Below, piece by piece: positions 42,551-51,695 of a DNA stretch of 64,000 nucleotides (position 1 is its first letter; each line of letters opens with the position of its first letter). The position numbers were made by a program, and so were the translations under genes. Source of the DNA: CAIKMD01 sp035552195. Lineage in GTDB: Bacteria; Pseudomonadota; Alphaproteobacteria; ATCC43930; CGMCC-115725. The stretch spans positions 8,155 to 72,154 of the forward strand of contig DASZLU010000122.1 in the NCBI GenBank assembly GCA_035552195.1. The letters run 5' to 3'. The notes under the pieces are model-generated. The model made no database searches. It was not told the origin of the DNA and saw nothing but the letters and a program-made list of their open reading frames with translations.

Positions 42551-42653
42551 TCCTAAGCCAAAAACGCGCGCGCGATTATATGAGTCAAGTGCTCCCGCGC
42601 AACACCCCTCGGCACTGCTTCCAACAACCGAGCGGCGCCAACCGTTCCGGCGT

Positions 42654-43904
42654 TTAGGGCTCCTCGCCCACGGCGCCGGCTATCTCATTAACCGAAACCG
42701 CATAGCGATAGGCGCCGAGCGGCAGCAGCAAGCCGCAAGCGACGCCGAGCGCGACAACGAAAGCGAGCATCATCGGCACATAGCTGCCGGCGTGGCCGAA
42801 AGATAAATCCATCAAATACGGCCCGACGCTGTTGCCCACGGAGAACAAGGCGAAAAGCGTGCCGTAGATGGCGCCGAAAGAGCGCAAGCCGAAATAGCGG
42901 CTGACGAAAAACGCCATCAGATCGACTTCCGCCCCGATGCCGAGACCGCAGAGTACCGTCGCGATGAAGGGCACGGTGCCACCCGCCCCGCTGGAGAGCA
43001 GCAGGATGCCGATCATGGCGCTGCCGAAGAAGGTACAAGCGACATAGGGGCCATGGACGCGATCGAGGCTCCAGCCCGAGACGATGCGGCCGACCGTCAG
43101 CGCGATGCCGGAGGCCGATAACGCACTGACCGCGACCGCGCGCGCAATGCCGCGGTCGCTCAGCAGCGGTACGACGCGGGTAATCATGCCGTTGATCGCG
43201 ACGACACCGATGAAGAAGGCGATCGTCATCGCCCAGAAGCGCCAATCGTGGAAGACCGCCTCGCCGAAAGTCGCGCCCGGAATCGCTGGACGGCCGGCGA
43301 TCACATGATCGCTGTGATAAGGCGGTTCGCGCACGAACAGCAGCGCCGGGATGAAGCCGATGACGAGGATCGCAGCACCCAGCCCGACGAAAGCCTCGCG
43401 CCAGCCATATTCGGCGATCAGCCAGTTAGCGATCTGCGGCATGATCGCGACGCCGAGGCCGACGCCCGCGATGGCGATACCGAGCGCCAGGCCGCGATCT
43501 TTGTCGAACCAGGCGGCGATCGCTTTCGAATAGGCGATCGGCGACTGGCCGGAGCCGACAATGCCGCGGAAGCAGAAGAATGCCACCATCAGGCCGAAAG
43601 AGGAGTTGAGAAAGAAGAGCAACCCGGTGGCGAGCGCGTAGAGGCAGATCATCGGCAAATGCACTTTGCGCAAACCGAAATGATCGATCGCCTTGCCGAA
43701 GGCCGGGGTCGCGAAGGTGGCGCAAAGCGAGCCGAACACACCGGCAAGCGCGATGGTTTCGCGCTGGTAGCCGAGCTCTTCGGAAATCGGCTTCAGGAAG
43801 ACCGAGAAGGTGAATACCTCGATGACGCCGGTATTGACCAAGAGGCCGAGCAAGGACCCGACCACCAACCACCAGCGATTGGCAAAGATGCCCGTCTTCA
43901 GCAT
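42654..43904 (-). CDS. MFS transporter, monocarboxylate/oxalate-type
   Basis: A 416-residue protein with twelve membrane helices. LLVNTGVIEVFTFSVFLKPISEELGY and LAGVFGSLCATFATPAFGKAIDHFGLRKVH in the first half, and the long inter-helix loop 185-215 with LFVREPPYHSDHV, fit the monocarboxylate porter and oxalate/formate antiporter group. The substrate is probably a small organic acid. It lies between the DksA-like and fliX genes with no visible link to motility. Confidence 0.85.
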   Translation of the reverse strand: MLKTGIFANRWWLVVGSLLGLLVNTGVIEVFTFSVFLKPISEELGYQRETIALAGVFGSLCATFATPAFGKAIDHFGLRKVHLPMICLYALATGLLFFLNSSFGLMVAFFCFRGIVGSGQSPIAYSKAIAAWFDKDRGLALGIAIAGVGLGVAIMPQIANWLIAEYGWREAFVGLGAAILVIGFIPALLFVREPPYHSDHVIAGRPAIPGATFGEAVFHDWRFWAMTIAFFIGVVAINGMITRVVPLLSDRGIARAVAVSALSASGIALTVGRIVSGWSLDRVHGPYVACTFFGSAMIGILLLSSGAGGTVPFIATVLCGLGIGAEVDLMAFFVSRYFGLRSFGAIYGTLFALFSVGNSVGPYLMDLSFGHAGSYVPMMLAFVVALGVACGLLLPLGAYRYAVSVNEIAGAVGEEP

Positions 43905-44055
43905 GCGCGCTCCCTTATCCCCCGGTACCAGCCGCGCCTGTTCTTGCCCGCAGCACCGGTGTGCCGGCGCCCTTTATTGACCGCCGAAGAATGCGCGCGT
44001 GACCGCGACCGCGCAAGCGCGACCACGACACCGGATGATGGAAAACGGTTGGGGT

Positions 44056-44472
44056 TTAGGCGACGTTGTCGAGCTTGGCAAGCTCGACCGCGACGCGCAG
44101 CTCGATCTCGTCGAGAACCGACTGAAGCTGTGGATCGTCGAGGATATCGCCTCGCTCCTGCGCCATGCGGCGAAGGGATTCGAGCTGGCCGCGCGGCATC
44201 GCGCCGGTCAGCAAGGCGATGCGGATATCGTCGAGGCGGTCGAGCAGGTGATCGCCGCGTTTTACCGCGGCCTTGCGACGGCCGGTCAGGTCGTCGGCGA
44301 CCTCTTGCAGCATAAAGAGGTTGTTGACCGTCGCCACGGCTTTCGGCGCGTTCGCTGCCGCGGTTGCCGTATCCGACGACAGAGCCTGGGCAAAACCGCT
44401 GCCACTGCTCGCCGCTTGGGTGCCGCGACGTGCGACCGTCGACGACAAAGACGAAGATTGCTCGATCCTCAT
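44056..44472 (-). CDS. fliX: Flagellar assembly regulator FliX
   Basis: A 138-residue cytoplasmic protein. The N-terminal half is Ser/Ala-rich and disordered (SSSLSSTVARRGTQ); the conserved part begins at LFMLQEVADDLTGRRKAAVKRGDHLLDRLDDIRIALLTG and ends with LDEIELRVAVELAKLD. This matches FliX, which in Caulobacter couples basal body assembly to FlbD and is transcribed divergently from flgI, exactly as here. A perfect CtrA box lies 25-39 bases upstream, which suggests CtrA control. FlbD is not encoded in the window. Confidence 0.88.
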   Translation of the reverse strand: MRIEQSSSLSSTVARRGTQAASSGSGFAQALSSDTATAAANAPKAVATVNNLFMLQEVADDLTGRRKAAVKRGDHLLDRLDDIRIALLTGAMPRGQLESLRRMAQERGDILDDPQLQSVLDEIELRVAVELAKLDNVA

Positions 44473-44496
44473 GTCATCACAATTGCGCCGTTAAAG

Positions 44497-44511
44497 TTAA
44501 TGGAGGCTTAA
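44497..44511. promoter_or_regulatory. CtrA box between fliX and flgI
   Basis: TTAA, TGGAGGC, TTAA followed by C: an exact TTAA-N7-TTAAC match. It is 25 bases upstream of the fliX start and about 95 bases upstream of the flgI sigma-54 promoter. Confidence 0.7.
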
Positions 44512-44518
44512 CCGCGCC

Positions 44519-44553
44519 CGGCAAAACCTGCCCTGACACGGCAGCGATTGCCG
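44519..44553. promoter_or_regulatory. Two FlbD-like palindromes upstream of flgI
   Basis: CGGCA-AAACC-TGCCC (44519-44533) and CGGCA-GCGAT-TGCCG (44539-44553). Their spacing from the sigma-54 promoter at 44607 is 54-88 bases, where an activator would loop. They adjoin the CtrA box. Confidence 0.55.
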
Positions 44554-44606
44554 CACATCGCTTCCTCCGCCTGTGAAAAAACCGCGGAATTCCGCGCCGA
44601 GGCTCC

Positions 44607-44622
44607 TGGCACGGCTTTGGCA
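44607..44622 (+). promoter_or_regulatory. Sigma-54 promoter of flgI
   Basis: TGGCACG, four bases (GCTT), TGGCA: -24 GG and -12 GC are at exact spacing. Transcription would start near 44634. That fixes the flgI start to ATG 44642 or later and excludes the upstream GTG at 44573. Confidence 0.72.
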
Positions 44623-44641
44623 TCAGGAAGCGCGGGTAACC

Positions 44642-46018
44642 ATGTTCACACCACCGGTCTCCATGAGCAAATTCTGCCACCGCCTCTCTGCCACGCTTTT
44701 CGTCTTCTGCAGCCTTATCATTTGGGCGCAGCCAAGCCTCGCCGCTTCGCGCATCAAGGACATCGCCGATTTCGAAGGCGTGCGCGACAATATGCTGGTC
44801 GGCTACGGCCTGGTCGTCGGTCTCAACGGCACGGGCGACACGCTGAGCCAGGCCGTGTTCACGCGCGAGAGCCTCATCGGCATGCTCGAGCGCTTGGGCG
44901 TCAACGCCCGCGACAGCAACCTCCGCACCGCCAACGTTGCGGCCGTCATGGTCACCAGCACGCTTCCCGCTTTCTCGCGCCAAGGCGCGCGCATCGACGT
45001 TCAGGTCTCCGCCCTTGGCAACGCCAAGAGCCTGCTCGGGGGCACTTTGCTGGTAACGCCGTTGCTTGGCGCCGATGGTGAGGTCTATGCCGTGGCGCAA
45101 GGCACGGTCTCTTCGGGCGGCTTCGCCGTCAAAGGTCAGGGCGCCTCGGTCACCAAGGGCGTGCCGACCGCCGGCCGCATCCCGACCGGCGCGATCGTCG
45201 AACGCGAAGTCGGCTTCCAGCTTTCGCAGCTCCACAGCGTCAGCCTGATGCTGCACAACCCCGATTTCACCACCGCACGCCGCGTCGCGCAGGTGATCAA
45301 CGCGCGTATGAAGAACAATATCGCGCAGCCGAGCGATCCGTCGACCGTAGTGCTCAACGTGCCCGCCGATCTCAAAGGCAACATCGTCAATCTGATGACC
45401 GACATCGAGCAGCTCGAGATCGAGCCCGATCAGGTCGCGCGCGTCGTCATCGACGAGCAGAACGGTATCATCGTGATGGGCGAGAATGTCCGCATCAGCA
45501 CGGTCGCGGTGGCGCAAGGCAATCTCACCGTGAAGGTCACCGAAACGCCGCAAGTCTCGCAGCCCAATGCGTTTGCGCCGAGCGGCCAGCCGACGACGTT
45601 CAATCCGCTTAACGCGTCGGGCGTCGTCCCCAATCCGAACCCGATCTTCAATCCGACACAGCCCCCGGCGAGCGGCCCTTTCGCGCAGACGCCCGGCAAT
45701 TCGACCCTGCAGAACCAGGGAACGATCCAGCCCTACGCCGCGCCGCAGTCCAACAACCCGGCCCTGCCCGGCCCGCCTGGCAACAACAATGTGCAATTCA
45801 CGCCCGGCGGCGGCGGCAGCACCGTCGTTGTCCCGCGCACCAATATTCAGGTCGACGAGCAGAGCGATCGCCGCATGGCAGTCGTTAACAGCGGCGTCAC
45901 CCTGCAAGAGCTAGTCAACAACCTCAACGCACTCGGCGTCGGACCGCGGGATATGATCTCGATCCTGCAGGCGATCAAGGCCGCCGGCGCGCTGCAAGCC
46001 GATATCGAGATGATGTGA
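44642..46018 (+). CDS. flgI: Flagellar P-ring protein FlgI
   Basis: A 458-residue periplasmic protein. After the signal peptide (ending PSLAAS) come RIKDIADFEGVRDNMLVGYGLVVGLNGTGD, NVAAVMVTSTLPAFSRQGARIDVQVSALGNAKSL and GGTLLVTPLLGADGEVYAVAQG, the strict FlgI signature. A Pro/Asn-rich insertion of about 110 residues (about 315-425) lies between the conserved VKVTETPQVSQP and the C-terminal LQELVNNLNALGVGPRDMISILQAIKAAGAL; it is longer than in most FlgI. AGGAAG lies upstream; ATG 44663 is an alternative. The next start overlaps the stop by one base. Confidence 0.94.
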   Translation: MFTPPVSMSKFCHRLSATLFVFCSLIIWAQPSLAASRIKDIADFEGVRDNMLVGYGLVVGLNGTGDTLSQAVFTRESLIGMLERLGVNARDSNLRTANVAAVMVTSTLPAFSRQGARIDVQVSALGNAKSLLGGTLLVTPLLGADGEVYAVAQGTVSSGGFAVKGQGASVTKGVPTAGRIPTGAIVEREVGFQLSQLHSVSLMLHNPDFTTARRVAQVINARMKNNIAQPSDPSTVVLNVPADLKGNIVNLMTDIEQLEIEPDQVARVVIDEQNGIIVMGENVRISTVAVAQGNLTVKVTETPQVSQPNAFAPSGQPTTFNPLNASGVVPNPNPIFNPTQPPASGPFAQTPGNSTLQNQGTIQPYAAPQSNNPALPGPPGNNNVQFTPGGGGSTVVVPRTNIQVDEQSDRRMAVVNSGVTLQELVNNLNALGVGPRDMISILQAIKAAGALQADIEMM

Positions 46019-46332
46019 TGAGCGATCCGACCGCCCTTATCTCTTCCGCTTCTTCCTCGCTGAACGCCGGGGCGCCGGCGATTGGCAGCAACATGACCAA
46101 GGCTGCCGCGCAGAAGACCGGCCAGGATTTCGAAGCCTACTTCCTCTCGCAAGCCTTCGAGAACATGTACTCGGGCGTCGATGCCGATCCGATGTTCGGC
46201 GGCGGCCAGAGCGAAGGCATCTATCGTTCGATGATGATCCAGGAATACAGCAAGGTCGCCGCCAGTACCCACTCGACCGGCATCGGCGACGAAGTGACCC
46301 GCGAAATTCTGCGTATGCAAGAGCACCACTAA
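46018..46332 (+). CDS. flgJ: Rod-binding protein (FlgJ N-terminal type)
   Basis: A 104-residue protein that has only the rod-binding domain of FlgJ: KTGQDFEAYFLSQAFENMYSGVD, FGGGQSEGIYRSMMIQEYSKVAAS. The muramidase domain is absent, as in other alphaproteobacteria, so a separate peptidoglycan hydrolase must open the wall. The ATG overlaps the flgI stop (TGATG). It is exported with the rod proteins and caps the growing rod. Confidence 0.85.
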   Translation: MSDPTALISSASSSLNAGAPAIGSNMTKAAAQKTGQDFEAYFLSQAFENMYSGVDADPMFGGGQSEGIYRSMMIQEYSKVAASTHSTGIGDEVTREILRMQEHH

Positions 46333-46334
46333 TC

Positions 46335-46817
46335 ATGCCATTCACGCCGAGAAACCCGCTTCCATCCACCCGCGGCACCGGTGCCGCGGCCGTGCCGTCG
46401 AACATTCCCGCGCTCTGCGCGATCGCGACCGAACTCGCGAACTTGCTCGATCGCGAGACCGCGCTCATCCGCGCGATGAAGCTGGCGGAGATCGGTCCGC
46501 TGCAAGCCGACAAGGCGCGGCTGACCAATCTCTGCGGCACGACGCTCAAAACCATCGATCCGGCAACGCCCGTCTCGAACGCGCTCAGGGACCAATGGCG
46601 CGTGGTCAGCAAGAAGCTCGGCGATGCCGCCGTCGCCAACGAAATGGCGCTGCGCGTCGGCCATGCCGCAACCGATCGGCTCGTCTCGGCGATCGTCGGC
46701 CATATACAGAAAGAGCGCACCGCCGCTACCGGCTATGCGCGTCCGAAACCGATCGCACCCGGCGCGGCGCGGCGTCCCCCGACGCTTGCCGGCGTCACCA
46801 TCGACCGCTCGCTTTAA
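46335..46817 (+). CDS. FlgN-like export chaperone, probable
   Basis: A 160-residue helical protein with ALCAIATELANLLDRETALIRAMKLAEIGPLQADKARL in the first half, the pattern of FlgN (a short Leu-rich N-terminal helix with 'LLxxE..L'). Its position between flgJ and flgK also fits, because FlgN is the chaperone for FlgK and FlgL. The C-terminal tail is basic and Pro-rich. The match is by pattern and place only, so the family call is tentative. Confidence 0.6.
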   Translation: MPFTPRNPLPSTRGTGAAAVPSNIPALCAIATELANLLDRETALIRAMKLAEIGPLQADKARLTNLCGTTLKTIDPATPVSNALRDQWRVVSKKLGDAAVANEMALRVGHAATDRLVSAIVGHIQKERTAATGYARPKPIAPGAARRPPTLAGVTIDRSL

Positions 46818-46829
46818 GGGAGGCCGACA

Positions 46830-48248
46830 ATGGGTCTCGACATCGCACTTCAAGATGCCATGACGGGTTTGCGCGCGACGCAAGCACAAATCCAGGTCAT
46901 TTCGGCGAATATCGCCAACGCTCAGACGCCCGGCTATTCCGAAGAAACCATTACCCAAACGCCGATCCGGATGCCGGCCGGCGGCGCCGGCGTCAACACC
47001 AGCATCATCCAGCGCGTCTCGGACCAGTTGCTGACGCGGCAGATCGCCACCCAAACCAGCGCGTCCTCGGCGGCCACGACCACGAACAGCTATCTGCAGC
47101 AATTGCAGACTCTCCTCGGCCAGGTCGGCAGCGGGAGCACTTTCACCGACGCCTACAATAATTTTGTCAGCGCGATGCAGACCGAGGCGGCGACGCCCGA
47201 GGATCCGGTCGCACAAAGCGCCGCAGTCAACGCCGGCCAACAGCTCGCGCAACAGCTCAATTCTTTCTCGAGCGGCATTCAAACCCTGCGCGCCGGCACC
47301 GATAGCGACATCAACACCGCTGTCACCAGCCTCAATACCGCGTTGAATCAGATCGCCTCGCTCAACGGCTCGATCGCCCAGGTGAAAGCCGAGGGTCAAT
47401 CGACCGCGACCCTCGAAGATCAGCGCGATCAGGCGCTCACGCAGGTCTCACAGCTTATCGGCGTCAGCTCCTACGAGCGGCCCGACGGCTCGATGGTGGT
47501 GCTGTCCTCCTCCGGCCAGACCTTGGTCGACGGCACGAACATCTCGACTTTCGGCTACACCCCGTCGGGCGTGGTCACCGCCGCCTCGCCGCTCTCGAAT
47601 GTGACGCTCGACGGCCAGAACGTCACCTCCTCCATCACGACCGGCCAGATCGGCGCGCTGCTGCAGTTGCGCAACACGACCCTCCCCTCGGTCACGGCGG
47701 AGATGAACCAGTTCACCAACAATCTCTACAATCTTTCGGCGAACTCAAATCTCAACACGACGAATAGCGGGACCAACGTCACCAACGACGCTAATCACTT
47801 CTTCGCCGATGTGAACACGACGAGCGGTCTCGACAACGCCTCGACCATCGAGGTGAACCCGTCGCTCGTGGCCAATGCCGGCCTGCTCTACAACGGTATC
47901 AGCGGCGCCGATCCGACGATCTCCTCTTCGATCGCCACCGGCCTCACGTCGAGCGCGACCTTCGCCGCGGCCGGCAATTTCCCGAGCAGCATGACCACGA
48001 CGCTGTCGAATTATGCGGCGCAGATCGTCGGCCAGGCAGCGACTGCCGCGAACAACGCGACGCAAAACAACACCTATCAGTCACAGCTCACGACACAGAT
48101 GCAGAGCCGCTTGCAATCCGAGACCGGCGTCAATCTCGACCAAGAGCTCGGCAACCTGACGATTTACCAGAACGCTTATGGCGCATCGGCGCGCGTCGTC
48201 TCGACCATTCAGACGATGTACGACGCGCTGATGAACATTGCGAATTAA
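46830..48248 (+). CDS. flgK: Hook-filament junction protein FlgK
   Basis: A 472-residue junction protein, shorter than E. coli FlgK (about 547). It opens with DIALQDAMTGLRATQAQIQVISANIANAQTPGYSEE, contains the FlgK-type DQRDQALTQVSQLIGV and ends with LTIYQNAYGASARVVSTIQTMYDALMNI. It is Thr/Asn-rich in the middle, as usual for exported axial proteins. It forms the first junction ring and is followed by flgL after 13 bases. Confidence 0.93.
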   Translation: MGLDIALQDAMTGLRATQAQIQVISANIANAQTPGYSEETITQTPIRMPAGGAGVNTSIIQRVSDQLLTRQIATQTSASSAATTTNSYLQQLQTLLGQVGSGSTFTDAYNNFVSAMQTEAATPEDPVAQSAAVNAGQQLAQQLNSFSSGIQTLRAGTDSDINTAVTSLNTALNQIASLNGSIAQVKAEGQSTATLEDQRDQALTQVSQLIGVSSYERPDGSMVVLSSSGQTLVDGTNISTFGYTPSGVVTAASPLSNVTLDGQNVTSSITTGQIGALLQLRNTTLPSVTAEMNQFTNNLYNLSANSNLNTTNSGTNVTNDANHFFADVNTTSGLDNASTIEVNPSLVANAGLLYNGISGADPTISSSIATGLTSSATFAAAGNFPSSMTTTLSNYAAQIVGQAATAANNATQNNTYQSQLTTQMQSRLQSETGVNLDQELGNLTIYQNAYGASARVVSTIQTMYDALMNIAN

Positions 48249-48261
48249 GGGATAGGCGACG

Positions 48262-49185
48262 ATGACAACCCGAGTCAGCACGATCCAGCAACAAAACCAG
48301 ATGCTGCAGTACCTGTCGCACCTGCAAACCCAGGGCCAGACGCTCGAGAATCAGATCTCGAGCGGCCAGAAGAGCCAGACCTATGCCGGCATCTCGTCCC
48401 AGGCCGGCCAGGTCATCAACCTGGAAGCGACCCAGTCGCTGCAACAGGGCTATATGAACACCATCGACACGGTGAACACGCGGCTGCAGACGATGGGTCT
48501 CGCGATGCAGAACATCTCGGCGATCGCCACCAGCTTTCAGAATACGCTCGCCAACAGCGCCTTCGCTCCCAACGGCGCGAGTGTGCAGCAAACCGCGCAG
48601 CAACTGCTGACCGAGCTCGGCAGCTATATGAACACGCAAGACGGCTCGCGCTATGTCTTCTCAGGCAATCAGACGAGCACGCCGACATTCGATCCGACCA
48701 ACCTGCCGAACCCCGGCAGTCTGACGACGAATGTCGCGGCGAATTACTATGGCGGCGACAACGGCATTGCCTCCGCGACGGTCGATAACAACGTCAACAT
48801 GCAATACGGCGTGACCGGCAACAATCCGGCCCTCGAGCAGATCGTCCGCGTGCTCAATTTCTTCGCCAACGATTCGACGCCGCTCTCGCAGTCGAACGCC
48901 ACCGACGTCGCCAACGTCAATCAGGCGCAGCAAATGCTGGCCAACGCGGCCCAAGCCGTGCAACAGCTCGTCGCCACCAACGGCGAGGAGCAGGGCGATC
49001 TCTCTCAGCTCAAAAAGGCGCATCAGAACGCGCTGTCGCTCGCCCAAACCTCGCTCAACGGGATCGAGCAGGTCGACACCGCGACGGCCATCACGCAGCT
49101 CAATACGCTGCAAACCCAGCTCCAGGCGTCCTATCAGACGATCAACATCCTGCAGTCGCTGAGCCTCGCCAACTACATGAAATAG
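48262..49185 (+). CDS. flgL: Hook-filament junction protein FlgL
   Basis: A 307-residue flagellin-like protein. MTTRVSTIQQQNQMLQYL opens the D0 helix; ENQISSGQKSQTYAGIS is the usual early motif; the C-terminal helix carries TATAITQLNTLQTQLQASYQTINILQSLSLANYM. It connects FlgK to the filament. It closes the flgI operon. Two CtrA half-sites lie in the gap after it. Confidence 0.93.
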   Translation: MTTRVSTIQQQNQMLQYLSHLQTQGQTLENQISSGQKSQTYAGISSQAGQVINLEATQSLQQGYMNTIDTVNTRLQTMGLAMQNISAIATSFQNTLANSAFAPNGASVQQTAQQLLTELGSYMNTQDGSRYVFSGNQTSTPTFDPTNLPNPGSLTTNVAANYYGGDNGIASATVDNNVNMQYGVTGNNPALEQIVRVLNFFANDSTPLSQSNATDVANVNQAQQMLANAAQAVQQLVATNGEEQGDLSQLKKAHQNALSLAQTSLNGIEQVDTATAITQLNTLQTQLQASYQTINILQSLSLANYMK

Positions 49186-49235
49186 CGGGATAAATCGGCC
49201 GTGACCGCATAACCGGCGCGCGAGTCAACGCTCTG

Positions 49236-49273
49236 TTAACCACGTTTCGGCCAGTATTGCCCCGCATTAACCA
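49236..49273. promoter_or_regulatory. Two CtrA half-sites upstream of pseB
   Basis: TTAACCA occurs at 49236-49242 and again at 49267-49273, both the half-site form of the CtrA box. They lie 31 bases apart, 31-68 bases before the pseB start at 49304. Confidence 0.45.
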
Positions 49274-49303
49274 ACGATCTTGCGAAAGTCTGCCGGAAAC
49301 CCC

Positions 49304-50434
49304 ATGGCCCAAAGCACCAAAACCGCCGCCCGTTTGCGCGCTCCCGAAGCGCTGTCGCCGTCTGCTCCGGCACCCAAGTCGACCGCCCGCAAAGGCGCCC
49401 GAGTCCAAGCCCTGGCCGAGCATGTCGGCGCCTCCATGCGGCAGTTCGACGACAAATCCATTCTCATCACGGGCGGTACCGGCTCGTTCGGCCGCCGCCT
49501 GGTCGACACGCTGCTGCGCAACAGCCGGGCGCGCCGCATCATCGTTTTCTCGCGCGACGAATATAAGCAATACGAGATGCAGCAGAGCCTCGTCTCGCTG
49601 GGCCTCGATCGCATGCGCTTCTTCATCGGCGATGTGCGCGATGCCGACCGACTCGAGCTGGCGACGCGCGGGGTCGATTTCATCGTCCATGCCGCGGCGC
49701 TGAAACAGGTCCCGGCCGCCGAGTACAATCCCTTCGAATGCATCCGCACCAACGTTAACGGCGCCGAGAACGTCGTGCGCGCCGCTTTGCGCAACGACGT
49801 GCAGCGCGTGATCGCCCTCTCGACCGATAAGGCCGCGAATCCGATCAATCTCTACGGCGCGTCGAAGCTCGCCTCGGACAAGATATTCATCGCCGGCAAT
49901 AATCTCGTCGGCCCGAACGGCACCCGCTTCGCCGTCGTGCGCTACGGCAACGTCGTCGGCTCGCGCGGCAGCGTCATCCCGTTTTTCCAAAAGCTGGTCG
50001 AGGAACGCGCCGAATACCTGCCCGTCACCGACAAGCGCATGACCCGGTTCTGGATCACGTTGCAGCAGGGCGTCAATTTCGTCATCACCTCGCTCGGCCT
50101 GATGTATGGCGGCGAGATTTTCGTGCCGAAGATCCCTTCCATGCGGATCACCGATCTGGCCAAAGCGATGGCGCCGAACCTGCCGATCAAGGTTGTCGGC
50201 ATCCGCCCCGGCGAGAAGCTGCACGAAGTGATGATCACCGAAGACGATTCACGCCAGACCCTGGAACTCGCCGACCGCTATGTGATCGAGCCGAGCTTCG
50301 CCTGGTGGCAGCGCGACCGCTACGACGTCACCGGCGCGACACCGGTGTCCGAGGGCTTCCACTTCGCCAGCGACATCAACAGCGATTGGCTCGACACGCC
50401 GCGGCTCAAGGCGCTGATCGCCGAAGCGCACTAA
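49304..50434 (+). CDS. pseB: UDP-N-acetylglucosamine 4,6-dehydratase (PseB family)
   Basis: A 376-residue enzyme of the extended short-chain dehydrogenase family. The cofactor loop is ILITGGTGSFGRRLVD; active-site region LSTDKAANPINLYGASKLASDKIF holds the Thr-Asp-Lys and Tyr-x3-Lys used for 4,6-dehydration and 5-epimerisation; KIPSMRITDLAKAM is typical of PseB/FlaA1. It is the first step to CMP-pseudaminic acid. An N-terminal extension of about 44 residues (Ala/Pro/Lys-rich) precedes the usual start at MRQFDDKSI (ATG 49436), which is the alternative start. Next to pseC and to flagellin genes, it is surely for flagellin glycosylation. Confidence 0.9.
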   Translation: MAQSTKTAARLRAPEALSPSAPAPKSTARKGARVQALAEHVGASMRQFDDKSILITGGTGSFGRRLVDTLLRNSRARRIIVFSRDEYKQYEMQQSLVSLGLDRMRFFIGDVRDADRLELATRGVDFIVHAAALKQVPAAEYNPFECIRTNVNGAENVVRAALRNDVQRVIALSTDKAANPINLYGASKLASDKIFIAGNNLVGPNGTRFAVVRYGNVVGSRGSVIPFFQKLVEERAEYLPVTDKRMTRFWITLQQGVNFVITSLGLMYGGEIFVPKIPSMRITDLAKAMAPNLPIKVVGIRPGEKLHEVMITEDDSRQTLELADRYVIEPSFAWWQRDRYDVTGATPVSEGFHFASDINSDWLDTPRLKALIAEAH

Positions 50435-50450
50435 GCGAAAGCCGCCGACA

Positions 50451-51695
50451 ATGTCCGCCGTCCGGCCCCTTCCCTATAGCCGGCACGCCATCGACGAAGA
50501 CGACATCGCCGCGGTCGCCGCGGTGCTCCGCGGCGATTGGCTGACCACCGGTCCGACCGTGCGCGATTTCGAAACCGCGCTCGCCGCGCAATGCGGCGCA
50601 AGCCACGCGGTCAGCTGCACCAACGGCACCTCCGCCCTCCATCTCGCCTGCCTGGCGCTCGGCATCGGTTCCGAGCACACGGTCATCGTCCCGACCATGA
50701 CTTTCGCCGCCACCGCCAACGCGGCGCGGTTCAGCGGCGCGGAGGTCCATTTCGCCGATTGCGATCCCGAGAGCGGTCTGATGCAACTCGCGCAATTCGA
50801 GGCCGCCCTCGACCAGTTGAAACGCGCCGGCAAGCGCGCCACGGCGATCTTTCCGGTCGATCTCACCGGGCAATGCGCCGATCTCGAAACCATCGCCGCT
50901 TGCGCGCGGTACGAAGGCCTCGCCATCGTCGAGGATTCCTGCCATGCGCTCGGCACACGCTATCGGCGCCACGACAATGACTGGACGGCGGTCGGCGGCT
51001 GCGCCGACAGCGACATCACGGTTTTCTCGTTCCACCCGGTCAAGAACATCGCCGCCGGCGAAGGCGGTGCGGCTCTTACCAATCAGCCCGATTTCGCCAA
51101 GCGCCTCGCGATGTTCCGCAATCACGGTGTCAGCCGCGACGCGGCGTCGTTCGTGGACAAGGACGCGGGCATCGAGAATGCGCAGGTCAATCCCTGGTAT
51201 TACGAGATGACCGCGCTCGGCCATAATTACCGGCTGAGCGACATCAATTGCGCCCTCGCGAAGAACCAGCTCGCCAAGCTCGAACATTTCGGCGCGACCC
51301 GCCGCCGCCTGGTCGCGCGTTATGACGCAAACCTCGGCAAATTCGCGCCACTGCTGCGGCCGATCACGCGCAGTGCGCATTGTATCCCGGCCTGGCATCT
51401 CTACAGCGTACTGATCGATTTCGACGCCGCCGGCACAAGCCGCGGCCAGCTCATGCGCGCCCTTGAAGAGCGCGGCATCCGCACCCAGGTGCATTACATC
51501 CCGGTGCACCGTCATCCCTATTATCGCGAGCGCTACGGCGACATCGCGCTGCCGGGCGCTGAAACCTATTATCGCCGTACGCTGTCCTTGCCGCTGTTCG
51601 TCGGCATGGAAGAAGACGATGTCGATTACGTCGCCGAAACGCTCACCTCGCTGCTCGGCTTCGGGACTCGCGCGGCGCGGCGGCGTGCCCCGTGA
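50451..51695 (+). CDS. pseC: UDP-4-amino-4,6-dideoxy-sugar aminotransferase (PseC family)
   Basis: A 414-residue PLP enzyme of the DegT/DnrJ/EryC1 family. The internal aldimine lysine is predicted K198 in FSFHPVKNIAAGEGGA; also seen are SCTNGTSALHLACLALG, VPTMTFAATANAARF, DSCHALGTRY, NYRLSDINCALAKNQL and QVHYIPVHRHPYY. It is the second step of the pseudaminic acid pathway after PseB, and starts 17 bases after pseB. Later enzymes (PseG, PseH, PseI, PseF) are not in this window. Confidence 0.9.
   Translation: MSAVRPLPYSRHAIDEDDIAAVAAVLRGDWLTTGPTVRDFETALAAQCGASHAVSCTNGTSALHLACLALGIGSEHTVIVPTMTFAATANAARFSGAEVHFADCDPESGLMQLAQFEAALDQLKRAGKRATAIFPVDLTGQCADLETIAACARYEGLAIVEDSCHALGTRYRRHDNDWTAVGGCADSDITVFSFHPVKNIAAGEGGAALTNQPDFAKRLAMFRNHGVSRDAASFVDKDAGIENAQVNPWYYEMTALGHNYRLSDINCALAKNQLAKLEHFGATRRRLVARYDANLGKFAPLLRPITRSAHCIPAWHLYSVLIDFDAAGTSRGQLMRALEERGIRTQVHYIPVHRHPYYRERYGDIALPGAETYYRRTLSLPLFVGMEEDDVDYVAETLTSLLGFGTRAARRRAP

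Noticed and set aside
44477..45907. 476-codon minus-strand frame under flgI
   Set aside because: Antisense of a clear FlgI; its Asp/Arg/His-rich translation has no family motif.
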